From the NCBI RefSeq assembly GCF_030733385.1, contig NZ_JASHJC010000012.1:1-64000 (forward strand): a DNA stretch of 64,000 bases, in the 5' to 3' direction. The translations under genes and the position numbers were made by a program. Position 1 is the first letter of the stretch. Each line of letters begins with the position of its first letter. The notes below the pieces were generated by a model. It had not been told where the DNA came from, ran no database searches, and was given only the letters and a program-made list of their open reading frames with translations. Below, piece after piece: positions 17,997 through 30,081 of the stretch. This stretch comes from Roseovarius sp. MMSF_3359. Its GTDB lineage: Bacteria; Pseudomonadota; Alphaproteobacteria; Rhodobacterales; Rhodobacteraceae.

Positions 17997-18674
17997 ATGT
18001 CGATCTGGTCACGCATATCCGAGGCGCTTGCGGCGCTGGCAAGCGGCGAGGGGCTGAGCGCGGTATTCGACCGCCTGCGCACCCCGCCGGAGCGCAGCGT
18101 GGCCTTTACCATCGCAGTGATCGCTCTGAGCGCGAAGATGGCCAAGGCCGACGGTCTCGTGACCCGCGACGAGGTGACGGCTTTCCGCGAGGTTTTCCAG
18201 ATCGCCCAGGCGGACGAGGCCGATGCGGCGCGGGTCTTCAACCTGGCGCGGCAGGACGTGGCAGGGTTCGAGGAATATGCCACCCGCATCCGGGGCATGT
18301 TCGGGGCTGAGGCGGACGCGCTTTTCGACCTGATGGAGGGGCTATTCCATATCGCGATGGCCGATGGCGTTTATCATCCGAACGAGGATCTGTTTTTGGA
18401 ACGTGTTGCGGAGATTTTCGAGATCCCGGCACCGGAATTCAAAAGCATCCGAAGCCGTTTCGTACCGGATGCTACGCCTGACCCCTACATGGTGCTGGGT
18501 GTGACCCCTGACACGCCGCTGGAGGAGATTCGCAAGGTCTGGCGGCGCATGGTGCGCGAAACCCACCCCGACAAGATGATGGCGCGGGGCGTACCCGAGG
18601 AGGCGATCAAACTGGCGGAAAAGCGGCTGGTTGATATCAATCGCGCCTGGGAGGAGATCAGCGAAAGGGCCTGA
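17997..18674 (+). CDS. TerB/DjlA-like J-domain co-chaperone
   Basis: A 225-residue protein joining an N-terminal TerB-like helical domain (about 35-140; IALSAKMAKADGLVTRDE and a second IAMADGVYHPNEDLF repeat) to a C-terminal J domain (about 160-225) with the HPD motif in ETHPDKM. This is the layout of DjlA-type co-chaperones without the N-terminal membrane helix of E. coli DjlA. It probably stimulates DnaK. ATG 17997 is preferred over GTG 17988. The next gene starts one base after its stop. Confidence 0.87.
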   Translation: MSIWSRISEALAALASGEGLSAVFDRLRTPPERSVAFTIAVIALSAKMAKADGLVTRDEVTAFREVFQIAQADEADAARVFNLARQDVAGFEEYATRIRGMFGAEADALFDLMEGLFHIAMADGVYHPNEDLFLERVAEIFEIPAPEFKSIRSRFVPDATPDPYMVLGVTPDTPLEEIRKVWRRMVRETHPDKMMARGVPEEAIKLAEKRLVDINRAWEEISERA

Positions 18675-18675
18675 C

Positions 18676-19707
18676 ATGCGGATCGCCACCTATAACGTGG
18701 AATGGTTCAACGCCCTCTTCGACGAAGAAGGCAACCTGTTGGATGACGGGGAATGGTCGCGCCGCCATGACGTGACGCGGTCGGATCAACTGGCCGCGCT
18801 CGGCATCGTCTTTACGGCACTGGATGCCGATGCGGTGATGGTGATCGAAGCGCCGGACCATAACGGCAGGCGCGCGACCGTCCCGGCGCTTGAGAACTTT
18901 GCCCGCACCATGGGGCTCCGGACGCGCAAGGCGCTTGTGGGGTTCGAAAACGACACACAGCAGGAAATCGCCCTGATGTATGACCCGGATGCGCTCTCCG
19001 CCCGGCATGATCCCCAGGGCGAAGAGACCGGCAAGAAAGGGTCGCGCGATGCGCCACGGTTTGACGGCGTGTTCCGCATCGACCTTGATATCGACAACAC
19101 CGAAGACCTCGTGAGTTTTTCCAAGCCGCCCTTCGAGCTGGCGGTGACGACGGCGGCAGGGACGGATCTGCGCCTGATCGGGGCGCATCTGAAATCCAAG
19201 GCCCCTCATGGCGCGCGCAGCCGGGACGAGATCATGCGCAAGGCGATCGCCAATCGCCGCAAGCAGCAGGCGCAGGCGGTGTGGCTCAGGCAGCGGATCG
19301 AGATGCACCTGCGCGACGGTGAGCACCTGATCGTGTTGGGGGACATGAATGACGGGCCCGGCCTCGATGAGTACGAAAACCTTTTTGGCCATTCTTCGGT
19401 CGAGATCCTGATGGGCGAGGGGGCAGCCCCGGAGATGAGCCTTTTCGACCCCCATGCGCGCCGCGCCCTGCAACGCCGGATCGGGGCGATGAACACCACG
19501 TCGCGGTTTTATCTCTCGTCTGAAAAACGCTACATTCAGGCGTTATTGGACTATATCATGGTTTCGCCGGGGCTGCGGGTGAAGGCGCCGCAGTGGCGTA
19601 TCTGGCACCCCTTCGATGACCCGAATTGCTGGAACATGCCGGAGTTGCGCAATGCGCTCGTCACGGCGTCGGATCATTTTCCGGTCACGATTGATCTCGA
19701 TATCTGA
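18676..19707 (+). CDS. Endonuclease/exonuclease/phosphatase family protein
   Basis: A 343-residue metal-dependent hydrolase of the DNase I-like fold. ATYNVEWFN opens the domain, an Asn/Glu pair follows (VIEAPDHN), then IGAHLKSKA, VLGDMNDGP and the terminal ASDHFPVTIDL with the catalytic His. The substrate may be nucleic acid or a phosphoester. Start 18676 follows the preceding stop by one base, so the two genes are probably co-expressed. Confidence 0.88.
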   Translation: MRIATYNVEWFNALFDEEGNLLDDGEWSRRHDVTRSDQLAALGIVFTALDADAVMVIEAPDHNGRRATVPALENFARTMGLRTRKALVGFENDTQQEIALMYDPDALSARHDPQGEETGKKGSRDAPRFDGVFRIDLDIDNTEDLVSFSKPPFELAVTTAAGTDLRLIGAHLKSKAPHGARSRDEIMRKAIANRRKQQAQAVWLRQRIEMHLRDGEHLIVLGDMNDGPGLDEYENLFGHSSVEILMGEGAAPEMSLFDPHARRALQRRIGAMNTTSRFYLSSEKRYIQALLDYIMVSPGLRVKAPQWRIWHPFDDPNCWNMPELRNALVTASDHFPVTIDLDI

Positions 19708-19743
19708 TCTTCAAATCGCAAATCGGCACCCTATATCGGTGGC

Positions 19744-20106
19744 ATGAAACAGATCGCCCTGCCTTTTGTCCTGGCCTCTGCGATGTCCCTGCCGCTTGCG
19801 GCGCAGGAAGCGGAAGGCGAGGATGGCTTTTCGCTGATGGAAGAGGGCGCCAAGCTCTTTTTCCGCGGCATCATCGAAGAGATGGAACCGGCACTGGACG
19901 ATCTGCGCGGCATGGCCGAAGAGATGCAGCCCGCCCTGCGGAGTTTCGTGGACGAGATGGGGCCGGCATTGGCCGATCTGCTCGACAAGGTGGATGACTG
20001 GACCGTCTATCATCCGCCCGAGATACTGCCCAATGGCGATATCATCCTGCGCCGCAAAACCCCACAGGAACAGACCGAAGCGCCACAGGGTGAGATTGAG
20101 CTCTGA
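19744..20106 (+). CDS. Small secreted protein of unknown function
   Basis: A 120-residue protein with a cleavable signal peptide (residues 1-20, ending LAAQ), an amphipathic acidic helical middle (FFRGIIEEMEPALDD, LRSFVDEMGPALADLLDKV) and a C-terminal YHPPEILPNGDIILRR motif. I recognise this arrangement from Rhodobacteraceae hypothetical proteins but know no function. It converges on ppx with 33 bases between the stop codons. Confidence 0.78.
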   Translation: MKQIALPFVLASAMSLPLAAQEAEGEDGFSLMEEGAKLFFRGIIEEMEPALDDLRGMAEEMQPALRSFVDEMGPALADLLDKVDDWTVYHPPEILPNGDIILRRKTPQEQTEAPQGEIEL

Positions 20107-20139
20107 GCAGTTTCGGGTGGTCTGACCTGCCGCCGCTGG

Positions 20140-21690
20140 TCAGCTTTGGGAGGTCGTGATCAGCGTCTCTGCGTTCAGTGACGCCGCAAGCGAGGCAAAT
20201 CGCGCTTGTGCCACTTCCCCGAAGAGGGGCGCACTTTCCGGAGACAGTTTAAGCTCCAGCAATCTCTTGCGCGGATGCCACTTCAACTTGCCCAGTTCGG
20301 CTTCTTCACTGAGCCAGAGCATCGCCGCGAACCGCATGGCCTTGCCCAGAATCTCGGCCTGGTGCTGCTCTTCCGGGGAGATCAGCGCATAGAGGTTTTC
20401 AAACCGCGTACCTTCGCGCTTGTTGGAATAGCGGTGCAGCAACGCGAGGCCCAGGAAAACCCGCTCGGAATGCTTCAACCCGCCAAGATTGGCGCGCGTG
20501 GCGTTATCAAAGCACACTTCGGGCCGGTAATCGGGATGCGCGCGCCAGCTTACGTCATGCAGAAGGCTCGCCGCCTTGATAAGCCGCAACTGTTCGGGCC
20601 GGGCGGTTTTGAAGAGCGGCAGGATGAAGTTATAGACCACCTTGCCAAAGCCCCGCACACGGGCATCTTTGGCCTCGGCAAAACGGCAAGCCTCGATCAG
20701 CGGATCACGGTCGCGCAATTGCTGGGGCATTTGTTCATAAAGCAGCCCTTCGCGGATGCCGTAGCTTGAAATTGCGATGTCGCGCGGCTTGAACGTCTTG
20801 ACGATTTCACGCAGCACTTCTGCGGCATGAGGCACAAGGGCCATCCGCGCGGGCGAGACGCCGGCGCGTTGACGCAACTCTTCAAGGTTCGTGATCTCGA
20901 GGTAGCGCGCGGTTTCGCGGACGGATTTCGCGGACATGCGGTATTCGTGCAGCACGTGGAGCGGATAGCCACGCCGTTCCATGTCGATCTTGGCAATCGC
21001 CCGCCACGAGCCGCCAACGAGGAAAAGCCGGTTGTTCTGTGGCCCCATCTCGGCATGCATCGCGGCAAGCGTTTCCTCGATATGCTGCTTTCGGGCGCGT
21101 TTGCCGCCCTTGATGTCGCGCAGTTTCAGCGGCCCGAGCGATGAGGTGACGCATTTGCCCACATGCCCGCCATTGATCTCGGCCAGTTCCATGGACGAGC
21201 CGCCGATATCACAGACCAGCCCGTAGGAGCCGGGCCAGCCGAGCAGGACACCTTGCGCCGAGAAGCGGGCTTCCTGCTTGCCGTTGATGACCCAGACATT
21301 GCCGCCGGTGGCCTTTTTGACCTCGTCACAGAAATCCGGCCCGTCTTCGGCTTCGCGCACGGCGGCGGTTGCCACCATGGTGAGCGGCCCGGTCCCCATG
21401 CTGTCGCCAAGACGCTGGAACCGCGCCAATGCGGCCAACGCCCGTTCACGGCCCTCGGGATTGAGACGCCCGGTTTCCGACATGCCCGCGCCCAGGGCGC
21501 ACATGATCTTTTCGTTGAAGAAATAGGCAGGGCTGCGTGCGGCACCGTCAAACACGACCAGGCGGACCGAGTTCGATCCGATGTCGACAACGCCGACCCG
21601 GCTCAGCGCCCGCGCAGAGGGTTTGTCAAAAAGCGGCCTGCCGAACGGGCCGCCGTCGCCCTGGCTGCTGTCGTTGCTGCCGTCCATCAT
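20140..21690 (-). CDS. ppx: Exopolyphosphatase (Ppx/GppA family)
   Basis: A 516-residue enzyme releasing phosphate from polyphosphate or acting on pppGpp. The ASKHA ATPase fold is clear: VVDIGSNSVRLVVFD (phosphate 1), VATAAVREAEDG, and VCDIGGSSMELAEI (phosphate 2). The C-terminal half shows HD-like LLHDVSWRAHPDYR, as in longer Ppx proteins. It follows ppk1 by 48 bases on the same strand, pairing synthesis and breakdown of polyphosphate. Start at 21690 or the adjacent ATG at 21687. Confidence 0.93.
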   Translation of the reverse strand: MMDGSNDSSQGDGGPFGRPLFDKPSARALSRVGVVDIGSNSVRLVVFDGAARSPAYFFNEKIMCALGAGMSETGRLNPEGRERALAALARFQRLGDSMGTGPLTMVATAAVREAEDGPDFCDEVKKATGGNVWVINGKQEARFSAQGVLLGWPGSYGLVCDIGGSSMELAEINGGHVGKCVTSSLGPLKLRDIKGGKRARKQHIEETLAAMHAEMGPQNNRLFLVGGSWRAIAKIDMERRGYPLHVLHEYRMSAKSVRETARYLEITNLEELRQRAGVSPARMALVPHAAEVLREIVKTFKPRDIAISSYGIREGLLYEQMPQQLRDRDPLIEACRFAEAKDARVRGFGKVVYNFILPLFKTARPEQLRLIKAASLLHDVSWRAHPDYRPEVCFDNATRANLGGLKHSERVFLGLALLHRYSNKREGTRFENLYALISPEEQHQAEILGKAMRFAAMLWLSEEAELGKLKWHPRKRLLELKLSPESAPLFGEVAQARFASLAASLNAETLITTSQS

Positions 21691-21738
21691 GTTCCCCGCA
21701 AATGGTCGTTTCCTCTATGCGACAGCCACGCAGATCGG

Positions 21739-23913
<2,175 letters not shown>

Positions 23914-23961
23914 GAGGGCCTTCTGACCGGGGGATGTAACAGGAAGGTGACGATCTTGCCG

Positions 23962-24636
23962 CTACTTGGCCAACTTGTCCAGCACCTGGCGCGCCAATGT
24001 GCGGTTGATCGCGCGGCCGGTTTCAAGGGCCGCATCGTCGAGCGCGGTCACAACCTGGTGGGCCGCCTCGAAGGATCGGGCCATGCGCGGCACAAGATAA
24101 GGGATCGTGTCGGGCGCCGGGGAAAGCTGCCGATCGTCAAAGAGTTTCATCAGCACGGCCGCCAGCAGGTCGTCATCCGGCGCCTCCAGCGCGACCAGTG
24201 CGGTCCCCTGCATCCGGCTGGCCAGATCCGGCAGCACCAGCTCCCAGAGATTGGGCGGACGGTCCGCGGTGACAAGCAGCGAATGCCCCTCGGCAAGGGT
24301 CAGATTGTGCAGATGGAAAAGCGCCTCTTCCGCTGTCCGGTCGCCCGCGATCCGATGTGCGTCTTCGACAGCGATGTTATGTCCGGCAAGGGCCGGGATG
24401 TCGGCATTCGGCAGATCCGCCGCGGCGATGATCTCTGCCCCTGCGAGACCGGCCCAGACATGCACCAGATGGGTTTTGCCCGCCCCCGACGCGCCGGAGA
24501 GCAGGAGCTTGCGCGCGGGCCAGCTCTGCCAGCTTTCGATCATGGCGACCGCGGCGGCATTGGCGGGCGAGACAAAGAAGTCTTCGCGCCCAAGCGCCTG
24601 TCGCGCGGGCAGATCGAGGCGAAGTTGCCGGGCCAT
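23962..24636 (-). CDS. hdaA: HdaA-type DnaA-related ATPase
   Basis: A 224-residue AAA+ protein resembling the ATPase half of DnaA without the DNA-binding domain, as in Hda/HdaA. QLRLDLPARQALGREDFF contains the N-terminal clamp-binding-like motif (QLRLDLP). Walker A is GASGAGKTH; Walker B is degenerate (NIAVEDAH); the arginine-finger region is LASRMQGTA. In Caulobacter HdaA promotes DnaA-ATP hydrolysis with the sliding clamp. The start overlaps the stop of the perM-like gene. Confidence 0.9.
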   Translation of the reverse strand: MARQLRLDLPARQALGREDFFVSPANAAAVAMIESWQSWPARKLLLSGASGAGKTHLVHVWAGLAGAEIIAAADLPNADIPALAGHNIAVEDAHRIAGDRTAEEALFHLHNLTLAEGHSLLVTADRPPNLWELVLPDLASRMQGTALVALEAPDDDLLAAVLMKLFDDRQLSPAPDTIPYLVPRMARSFEAAHQVVTALDDAALETGRAINRTLARQVLDKLAK

Positions 24637-25703
24637 CAGGCGGTGTCCTGATCGTCCAGTCCACGGTAAAGGCGGCTGTCCTTGTACTGCCCGATGGCAA
24701 ATCGCGCCAAAACGCCGATGGCGGCGGCGAGCGGCACGGCAACAAGCATCCCCACGAAGCCGAAGAGCGTGCCGAAAACCGACAGCGCGAAGATCAGCCA
24801 GACCGGATGCAGACCCACGGAACTGCCGACGAGTTTCGGGGTCAGGACATTGCCTTCGATCACCTGGCCCAGCACGAAGACACCAGCAACAAGCCCGATC
24901 GAGATCCAGTCACCCCAGAATTGAAAGAGCGCAAGACCGATGGCCAGCGCCCCGCCCAGAAGCGCCCCGACATAGGGAATGAAGGTCACGAGCCCGGCCA
25001 AAGCGCCTACCACGAGCCCGAATTGCAGACCCACCAGCATCAGCGCAATGGCGTAATAGGTGCCGAGGATCAGGCAGACGGTACCCATGCCGCGGATGAA
25101 ACTGGCCAGTGTTTTGTCGACATCCCGCGCCAGTTGCCGGATTGTCGGAGCATGGTCGCGCGGCAGCAACTCGTCGACCTTGGCGACCATATTGTCCCAG
25201 TCGTAGAGCAGGTAGAAGGCAACCACCGGCACGATGACGAAAAGCATGACCACGTTGATGATGGACGCCGCCGACGTCAGCACCGACTCCAGAAGTTGCC
25301 CACCCCGTTCGCGGATGGTTTCACCCACCGACAGCAAGGTCTTGTGAACGGTCGAATCCGCGTCAAGCAATTCGGGGAACCTGGTGGTCAGGAATGCCTG
25401 CAGATCCTGTGCCAGTTGCGGGGCCACGTTAAAGAGTGCAACGGCCTGTTCGACCAGCGTGGGAACGACCAAGAGGGCCATCACCACGAATATCAAAAGG
25501 GCTACGAGCGTTATGATCACCACGGCCAGCGCCCGCGAACATCCCATCCTTTCCAGCCGATCCGCCACCGGGTCGAGGAAGTACGCAACCGCGCCGCCCA
25601 GCACGAATGGCAGGATCACGTCACCGAGAAACCAGAGCGCGATCAGGAAAAAGGCCGAGGCGATCCCCCAGTATTTCAGTTGTGTGTTGACCGGCAGAGC
25701 CAT
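24636..25703 (-). CDS. AI-2E family (PerM-like) transporter
   Basis: A 355-residue membrane protein with about eight hydrophobic segments, a soluble loop between segments 3 and 4 (VAPQLAQDLQAFLTTRFPELL) and a conserved C-terminal half (GVFVLGQVIEGNVLTPKLVG, GLHPVWLIFALSVFGTLFGF) that defines the AI-2E/UPF0118 family. Members export autoinducer-2 or exchange Na+/H+; substrate here unknown. It is the first gene of the hdaA-ppk1-ppx unit, divergent from proS. Confidence 0.92.
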   Translation of the reverse strand: MALPVNTQLKYWGIASAFFLIALWFLGDVILPFVLGGAVAYFLDPVADRLERMGCSRALAVVIITLVALLIFVVMALLVVPTLVEQAVALFNVAPQLAQDLQAFLTTRFPELLDADSTVHKTLLSVGETIRERGGQLLESVLTSAASIINVVMLFVIVPVVAFYLLYDWDNMVAKVDELLPRDHAPTIRQLARDVDKTLASFIRGMGTVCLILGTYYAIALMLVGLQFGLVVGALAGLVTFIPYVGALLGGALAIGLALFQFWGDWISIGLVAGVFVLGQVIEGNVLTPKLVGSSVGLHPVWLIFALSVFGTLFGFVGMLVAVPLAAAIGVLARFAIGQYKDSRLYRGLDDQDTA

Positions 25704-25851
25704 GCGCGCCTCGGGTTGTTGATTTTCTACACATCGCCCAATGGCGCGGCGCTTTCAAGAGCGGTCCGGCGAAAAGCCCCCGGTGATGGCTTGTATGCCT
25801 ACCCTCAAAGCCATAAACGGGACGAAACAGCATATGAACCGAGGTCACCCC

Positions 25852-27204
25852 ATGCGCCTTTCCCGTTATTTCCTGCCCGTTCTCAAGGAAAACCCCGCCG
25901 AGGCCCAGATCGTCAGTCACCGCCTGATGCTACGCGCGGGCATGATCAAGCAGGCGACTGCCGGGATTTACTCGTGGTTGCCGATGGGGTTCAAGGTGCT
26001 GAGAAAGCTGGAAAATATCGTGCATGAAGAGCAGATACGCGCAGGTCATGTGCCGATGTTGATGCCGACGCTGCAATCGGCGGATCTTTGGCGCGAAAGC
26101 GGGCGGTATGATGATTACGGCGAAGAGATGCTGCGGATCAAGGACCGGCACGGGCGCGACATGCTCTATGGTCCCACCAACGAGGAGCTCATCACTGACA
26201 TTTTCCGCAGCCATGTGGGCAGCTACAAGGATCTGCCGCTGACGCTTTATCACATCCAATGGAAGTTTCGCGATGAGGTCCGTCCGCGGTTCGGGGTGAT
26301 GCGGGGGCGCGAGTTCTTCATGAAGGATGGCTATAACTTCGACCTGACCAAGGAAGATGCCTTGCATGCCTATAACCGCCATCTGGTGAGCTACCTGCGG
26401 ACCTATGAGCGCATGGGGCTGCAGGCGATCCCGATGCGTGCCGATGGCGGGCCGATTGGCGGTGACTACACCCATGAATTCCTGGTGCTGGCCGAGACGG
26501 GTGAATCGGAGGTCTTCTATGACAGCGCCGTGACCGATCTGACCTTCGGGGATCGTGATATTGACTACAACAGCGTATCTCAATGCGCTGAAATACTTGA
26601 GGAATTCACGTCTCGTTATGCGCGGACAGATGAAACCCATGACGAGGCGCTTTACAATGAGATTCCGGAGGAACGCCGCCGCTCGGCCCGCGGGATCGAG
26701 GTTGGACAGATCTTCTATTTCGGCACCAAGTATTCCGAACCGATGGGCGCCACCGTGCAGGGCCCCGATGGCAAACCGGTGCCGGTCCATATGGGCAGCC
26801 ACGGGATTGGCGTGAGCCGCCTGGTTGGTGCAATCATCGAGGCGAGCCATGACGACAAGGGCATCATCTGGCCCGAAGGCGTCACGCCGTACCATGCGGG
26901 GATCGTCAACCTGAAGCAGGGCGATGCCGAAGCGGATGCGGCCTGCGAGAGCCTTTATAATGCCTTGCAAGCTCTTGGTTTGGAACCGCTTTACGATGAC
27001 CGGGATGAACGGGCAGGTGGCAAGTTTGCCACGATGGACCTCATCGGTTTGCCCTGGCGGATCACGGTCGGGCCGCGGGGTCTCAAGAACGGTGTGGTCG
27101 AACTGACGAGCCGCCGGACGGGTGAAAGCGAAGAACTGCCACCCGAGCAGGCTGTCGAAAAGATCGCCAAGATCTATGCGGGTCATCGCGTTACCGGCGT
27201 GTGA
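25852..27204 (+). CDS. proS: Prolyl-tRNA synthetase, short alphaproteobacterial type
   Basis: A 450-residue class II aminoacyl-tRNA synthetase. Visible are motif 1 (about residue 50), motif 2 ([23 protein letters not shown] region) and motif 3 ([11 protein letters not shown]), then an anticodon-binding domain ([19 protein letters not shown]). At 450 residues it lacks the editing insertion of the 570-residue E. coli enzyme, normal for alphaproteobacteria. The open frame extends upstream, but [15 protein letters not shown] at 25852 is the usual N-terminus. Confidence 0.96.
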   Translation: MRLSRYFLPVLKENPAEAQIVSHRLMLRAGMIKQATAGIYSWLPMGFKVLRKLENIVHEEQIRAGHVPMLMPTLQSADLWRESGRYDDYGEEMLRIKDRHGRDMLYGPTNEELITDIFRSHVGSYKDLPLTLYHIQWKFRDEVRPRFGVMRGREFFMKDGYNFDLTKEDALHAYNRHLVSYLRTYERMGLQAIPMRADGGPIGGDYTHEFLVLAETGESEVFYDSAVTDLTFGDRDIDYNSVSQCAEILEEFTSRYARTDETHDEALYNEIPEERRRSARGIEVGQIFYFGTKYSEPMGATVQGPDGKPVPVHMGSHGIGVSRLVGAIIEASHDDKGIIWPEGVTPYHAGIVNLKQGDAEADAACESLYNALQALGLEPLYDDRDERAGGKFATMDLIGLPWRITVGPRGLKNGVVELTSRRTGESEELPPEQAVEKIAKIYAGHRVTGV

Positions 27205-27245
27205 CACCGCCCGGGGGATTTCCGAAAACCGCAAAATCCGCTATA

Positions 27246-27267
27246 CTGCCTCAAAAAAAAGAGGCAG
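27246..27267 (+). promoter_or_regulatory. Hairpin with an A8 loop covering the DUF2937 ribosome-binding site
   Basis: CTGCCTC (27246-27252), eight A (27253-27260) and GAGGCAG (27261-27267) form a perfect 7-bp hairpin ending 7 bases before the ATG at 27275. The likely Shine-Dalgarno GAGG lies in the right arm. A TATACT at 27242-27247 could instead be a -10 box, in which case only the right arm would be transcribed. Confidence 0.45.
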
Positions 27268-27274
27268 GTAGCAG

Positions 27275-27775
27275 ATGTTCTTAAGAGCCGTGACTTTGGT
27301 CGGCGGGATTGCGGGTGCCGTGGCGTTTTCGCAATTTCCAGAGTATTCCCAACAATATACGCAGCGTCTTGCAGGTGCGGTGGATGAGCTTTCGCGCGTC
27401 GTGCAGCGGTTTGATACCGACGCTTCGGCCTTGGGCCTCAGCCGACAGGAAGCGTTGAACGATATGGAAAGAGCGGGCGGTATGGCCGAGGCAAGAGCGC
27501 AGTCGATGCAGCGCGTGTTTGTGAGGTACGACAGATTATCAAACGATCTTAAGGTATTGCGTCCCAAAGCTCCGGTTGGTCAGGCGGTTCAGATCTGGCG
27601 AATGACCGACCCGGAACTGGCCCGGAAGGCGTGGGATGACTTCAAGCCTGCTGTCCCGGTAACCATCACGGGCATCTCGATGGGGTTGGTCGGGTTCCTG
27701 GCGGGCTTGTTGGTTTTCGGGACGCTGCGCGCGGTGCTGCGCGGGCTGTTCTGGCGCAAGCGCGCGGTCGCGTGA
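27275..27775 (+). CDS. DUF2937 family membrane protein
   Basis: A 166-residue protein with an N-terminal hydrophobic segment (residues 4-19), a helical extracytoplasmic middle beginning FSQFPEYSQQYTQRLAGAVDEL (a DUF2937 hallmark), and a C-terminal transmembrane helix (about 130-155) followed by basic residues. Family function unknown. It lies 70 bases after proS and about 100 before the lol genes on the same strand. Confidence 0.88.
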   Translation: MFLRAVTLVGGIAGAVAFSQFPEYSQQYTQRLAGAVDELSRVVQRFDTDASALGLSRQEALNDMERAGGMAEARAQSMQRVFVRYDRLSNDLKVLRPKAPVGQAVQIWRMTDPELARKAWDDFKPAVPVTITGISMGLVGFLAGLLVFGTLRAVLRGLFWRKRAVA

Positions 27776-27877
27776 CATGTTCGGCGCCTTGGGTGAGTGA
27801 TTTCCCCCGGGTTGACCTTGACCTTGCCGCGCGGCCCGCGCAGTGTCCGCGCAAAATGACGAGTTGAGGTATTCTTC

Positions 27878-29188
27878 GTGGCAGCCAGCCCCCCCCCCTT
27901 TGCCCCCTTCGAGTGGATGATCGCCTGGCGCTATCTGCGTGCCAAGCGTGCCGAGGGCGGTGTGTCGGTGATGACATGGATCAGCCTGATCGGGATCACG
28001 CTGGCGGTTTTCGCCCTGATCGCGACCTTGGCGGTGCGCTCGGGTTTCCGCGCCGAGTTCGTCGACACGATCCTTGGCGCCAACGCCCATGTGACGATTT
28101 ACAACGCCGGAACAGTCAACGAAGAGACGGGCCATATCGACCGGACGCTGCACGATTATGACGCCATGGCCGAACGCGTTCGCGCCGTACCCGGGGTGAC
28201 CCGTGTGGCGCCGCTTGTCAAAGGTCAGGTGATGGCCAATTCGCGGGACCGCAATGCGGGCGTGCAGATTTATGGCATCACGCTTGAGAACCTCAAGACC
28301 ATCCCGCGGATCAACAACCCAGCGACGGGCATCGGCAGTATCGAGGATTTTGGCCTGATTGATGGCACGGACCTCGCAACGATCGCCGTCGGTTCGGGCG
28401 TGGCGCAGGAGTTGGGCGTGACAGTTGGCGATAAGGTCAAGATCATCTCCCCCAACGGCGTTCGCACCGCGTTTGGGACATCGCCCCGCGTCAAGGTCTA
28501 CGACGTGGCCTACATTTTCTCGGCTGGTCGGTATGACATCGACCGCACGCGCATCTATATGCCCTTCGCCGAGGCGCAGAGTTTCTTCAATCGCGAAGAG
28601 CGCGCCGATGAGCTGGAGGTGATGGTCGAGCGCCCGGAGGCCATCGACGACATGACGACCGACTTGATCGGTGCGGCGGGGTCTCTCACCCAGATATGGA
28701 CCTGGCGCGATGCCAGTGGCGGGTTCCTCAGGGCGTTGGATATCGAGGACAACGTGATGTTCATCATCCTGTCGATCCTTGTGCTGATCGCAGCGATGAA
28801 CATCACCAGCGGGCTTATCATGCTGGTCAAGAACAAAGGGCGCGATATTGGCATACTGCGCACGATGGGCCTGACCGAGGGGTCGGTTCTCAGGGTGTTT
28901 TTCATCTGCGGCGCGTTCACCGGCATCATCGGCACGGTTTTCGGTGTCATCCTGGGCTGTCTTTTCGCGATCTATATCGACCCGATCTTTTCGCTCGTGA
29001 ACCTGATGTCGGGTGGGCAGGCCTGGGATCCGTCGATCCGAGGGATCTACCACTTGCCAGCGCAGTTGAACCTCGGTGATGTGCTTTCTGCGGTGGCGCT
29101 GTCGCTCAGCCTGTCTTTCATCGTGACGATCTTTCCGGCACGGCGGGCGGCGCGGATGAACCCGGTTGAGGCGCTGCGTTATGAGTGA
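27878..29188 (+). CDS. lolC: Lipoprotein-releasing ABC transporter permease (LolC/LolE type)
   Basis: A 436-residue inner-membrane permease that extracts outer-membrane lipoproteins and hands them to LolA. The N-terminal [24 protein letters not shown] segment leads into TM1. A large periplasmic MacB-like domain follows, then three C-terminal TM helices with [13 protein letters not shown], the coupling helix to LolD. Alphaproteobacteria usually carry one such permease acting as a homodimer, so the LolC/LolE choice is arbitrary. The start is GTG 27878 with GAGG upstream. The last bases overlap lolD. Confidence 0.92.
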   Translation: MAASPPPFAPFEWMIAWRYLRAKRAEGGVSVMTWISLIGITLAVFALIATLAVRSGFRAEFVDTILGANAHVTIYNAGTVNEETGHIDRTLHDYDAMAERVRAVPGVTRVAPLVKGQVMANSRDRNAGVQIYGITLENLKTIPRINNPATGIGSIEDFGLIDGTDLATIAVGSGVAQELGVTVGDKVKIISPNGVRTAFGTSPRVKVYDVAYIFSAGRYDIDRTRIYMPFAEAQSFFNREERADELEVMVERPEAIDDMTTDLIGAAGSLTQIWTWRDASGGFLRALDIEDNVMFIILSILVLIAAMNITSGLIMLVKNKGRDIGILRTMGLTEGSVLRVFFICGAFTGIIGTVFGVILGCLFAIYIDPIFSLVNLMSGGQAWDPSIRGIYHLPAQLNLGDVLSAVALSLSLSFIVTIFPARRAARMNPVEALRYE

Positions 29189-29864
29189 GGTGATGTTGCG
29201 CCTTCAGGGCGTCGAAAAGACCTATAACCGGGGCAAGACCAACGCGGTGCAAGTGCTGAACGGCGCCGATTTACAGGTCGCCAGCGGTGAGATGGTGGCG
29301 CTGGTGGCCCCGTCGGGGGCCGGGAAATCGACGCTTTTGCACATCGCGGGGCTGCTCGACACGGCCGATGGTGGCACGGTGCAGATCGGGGGCACTGACA
29401 TGACCCGGCTGAGTGATCGCCGCCGCACCATCGCACGCCGCCGAGATATCGGGTTCGTCTATCAGTTCCACCACCTGCTGCCGGAGTTTACGGCGCTGGA
29501 AAACATCGTATTGCCGCAGCTTGCCAATGGCGTGGCGCGGGCCGAGGCCGAAACCCGCGCCTATGACCTGCTCTCGCGGGTGGGCGTGGCAGAGCGCGCG
29601 GGGCATCGACCGTCGGCCATGTCCGGGGGAGAGCAGCAGCGCGTTGCCTTCTGCCGCGCGTTGGCCAATGGGCCACGTCTGCTTCTGGCGGATGAGCCCA
29701 CGGGCAACCTCGATCCCGGCACGTCGGATCAGGTGTTCGAGGCGCTGATGGACCTGGTGCGCGATACCGGGCTGGCGGCGCTCATTGCGACGCATAACCT
29801 CGATCTTGCGGCGCGGATGGACCGGGTGCTGCGGATGGAAAACGGGGCGCTGGTGGCGGGCTAA
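29181..29864 (+). CDS. lolD: Lipoprotein-releasing ABC transporter ATPase
   Basis: A 227-residue ABC ATPase powering the adjacent permease. Walker A is APSGAGKST, the Q-loop is in [12 protein letters not shown] (the FHHL signature of LolD), the ABC signature is MSGGEQQRV and Walker B is [10 protein letters not shown], with the switch His in ATHN. ATG 29181 overlaps the permease stop by 8 bases. Together the pair makes a complete exporter, needed for Pal and the small lipoproteins in this window. Confidence 0.95.
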   Translation: MSEVMLRLQGVEKTYNRGKTNAVQVLNGADLQVASGEMVALVAPSGAGKSTLLHIAGLLDTADGGTVQIGGTDMTRLSDRRRTIARRRDIGFVYQFHHLLPEFTALENIVLPQLANGVARAEAETRAYDLLSRVGVAERAGHRPSAMSGGEQQRVAFCRALANGPRLLLADEPTGNLDPGTSDQVFEALMDLVRDTGLAALIATHNLDLAARMDRVLRMENGALVAG

Positions 29865-29866
29865 GG

Positions 29867-30081
29867 CCCTCTGCGGACGTCGCCCCCGCCCGGAATCGAG
29901 GTGCGTAGCAACGCCGGGCAGCGCCCGACCGCCCCATGGGCGGGCGCTTCATCACCGTTTTACTCCGAACGATTGTGGGAGGTATGCGTCACCATAAAGC
30001 ACGATGAACAACCTCAGCGGCGCCCACCCGCGGTCGGGTGATGTCCTCTGTTTCAATGAAGATCGAAGAGCCGCTTCGTCC
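29867..30081. repeat. Dispersed 215-bp non-coding repeat, copy 1
   Basis: The same element occurs at 50060-50274. Over the 194-base core (29888-30081 against 50081-50274) I count 28 mismatches and no gaps, about 86% identity; a weaker match extends 21 bases upstream. The best-kept part is GC-rich and palindromic: GCGCCCG..CGGGCGC around CCATGGG (29921-29947), and CACCCGCGGTCGGGTG at 30025-30040. It fills the space between lolD and the Ldh-family gene. Confidence 0.85.
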
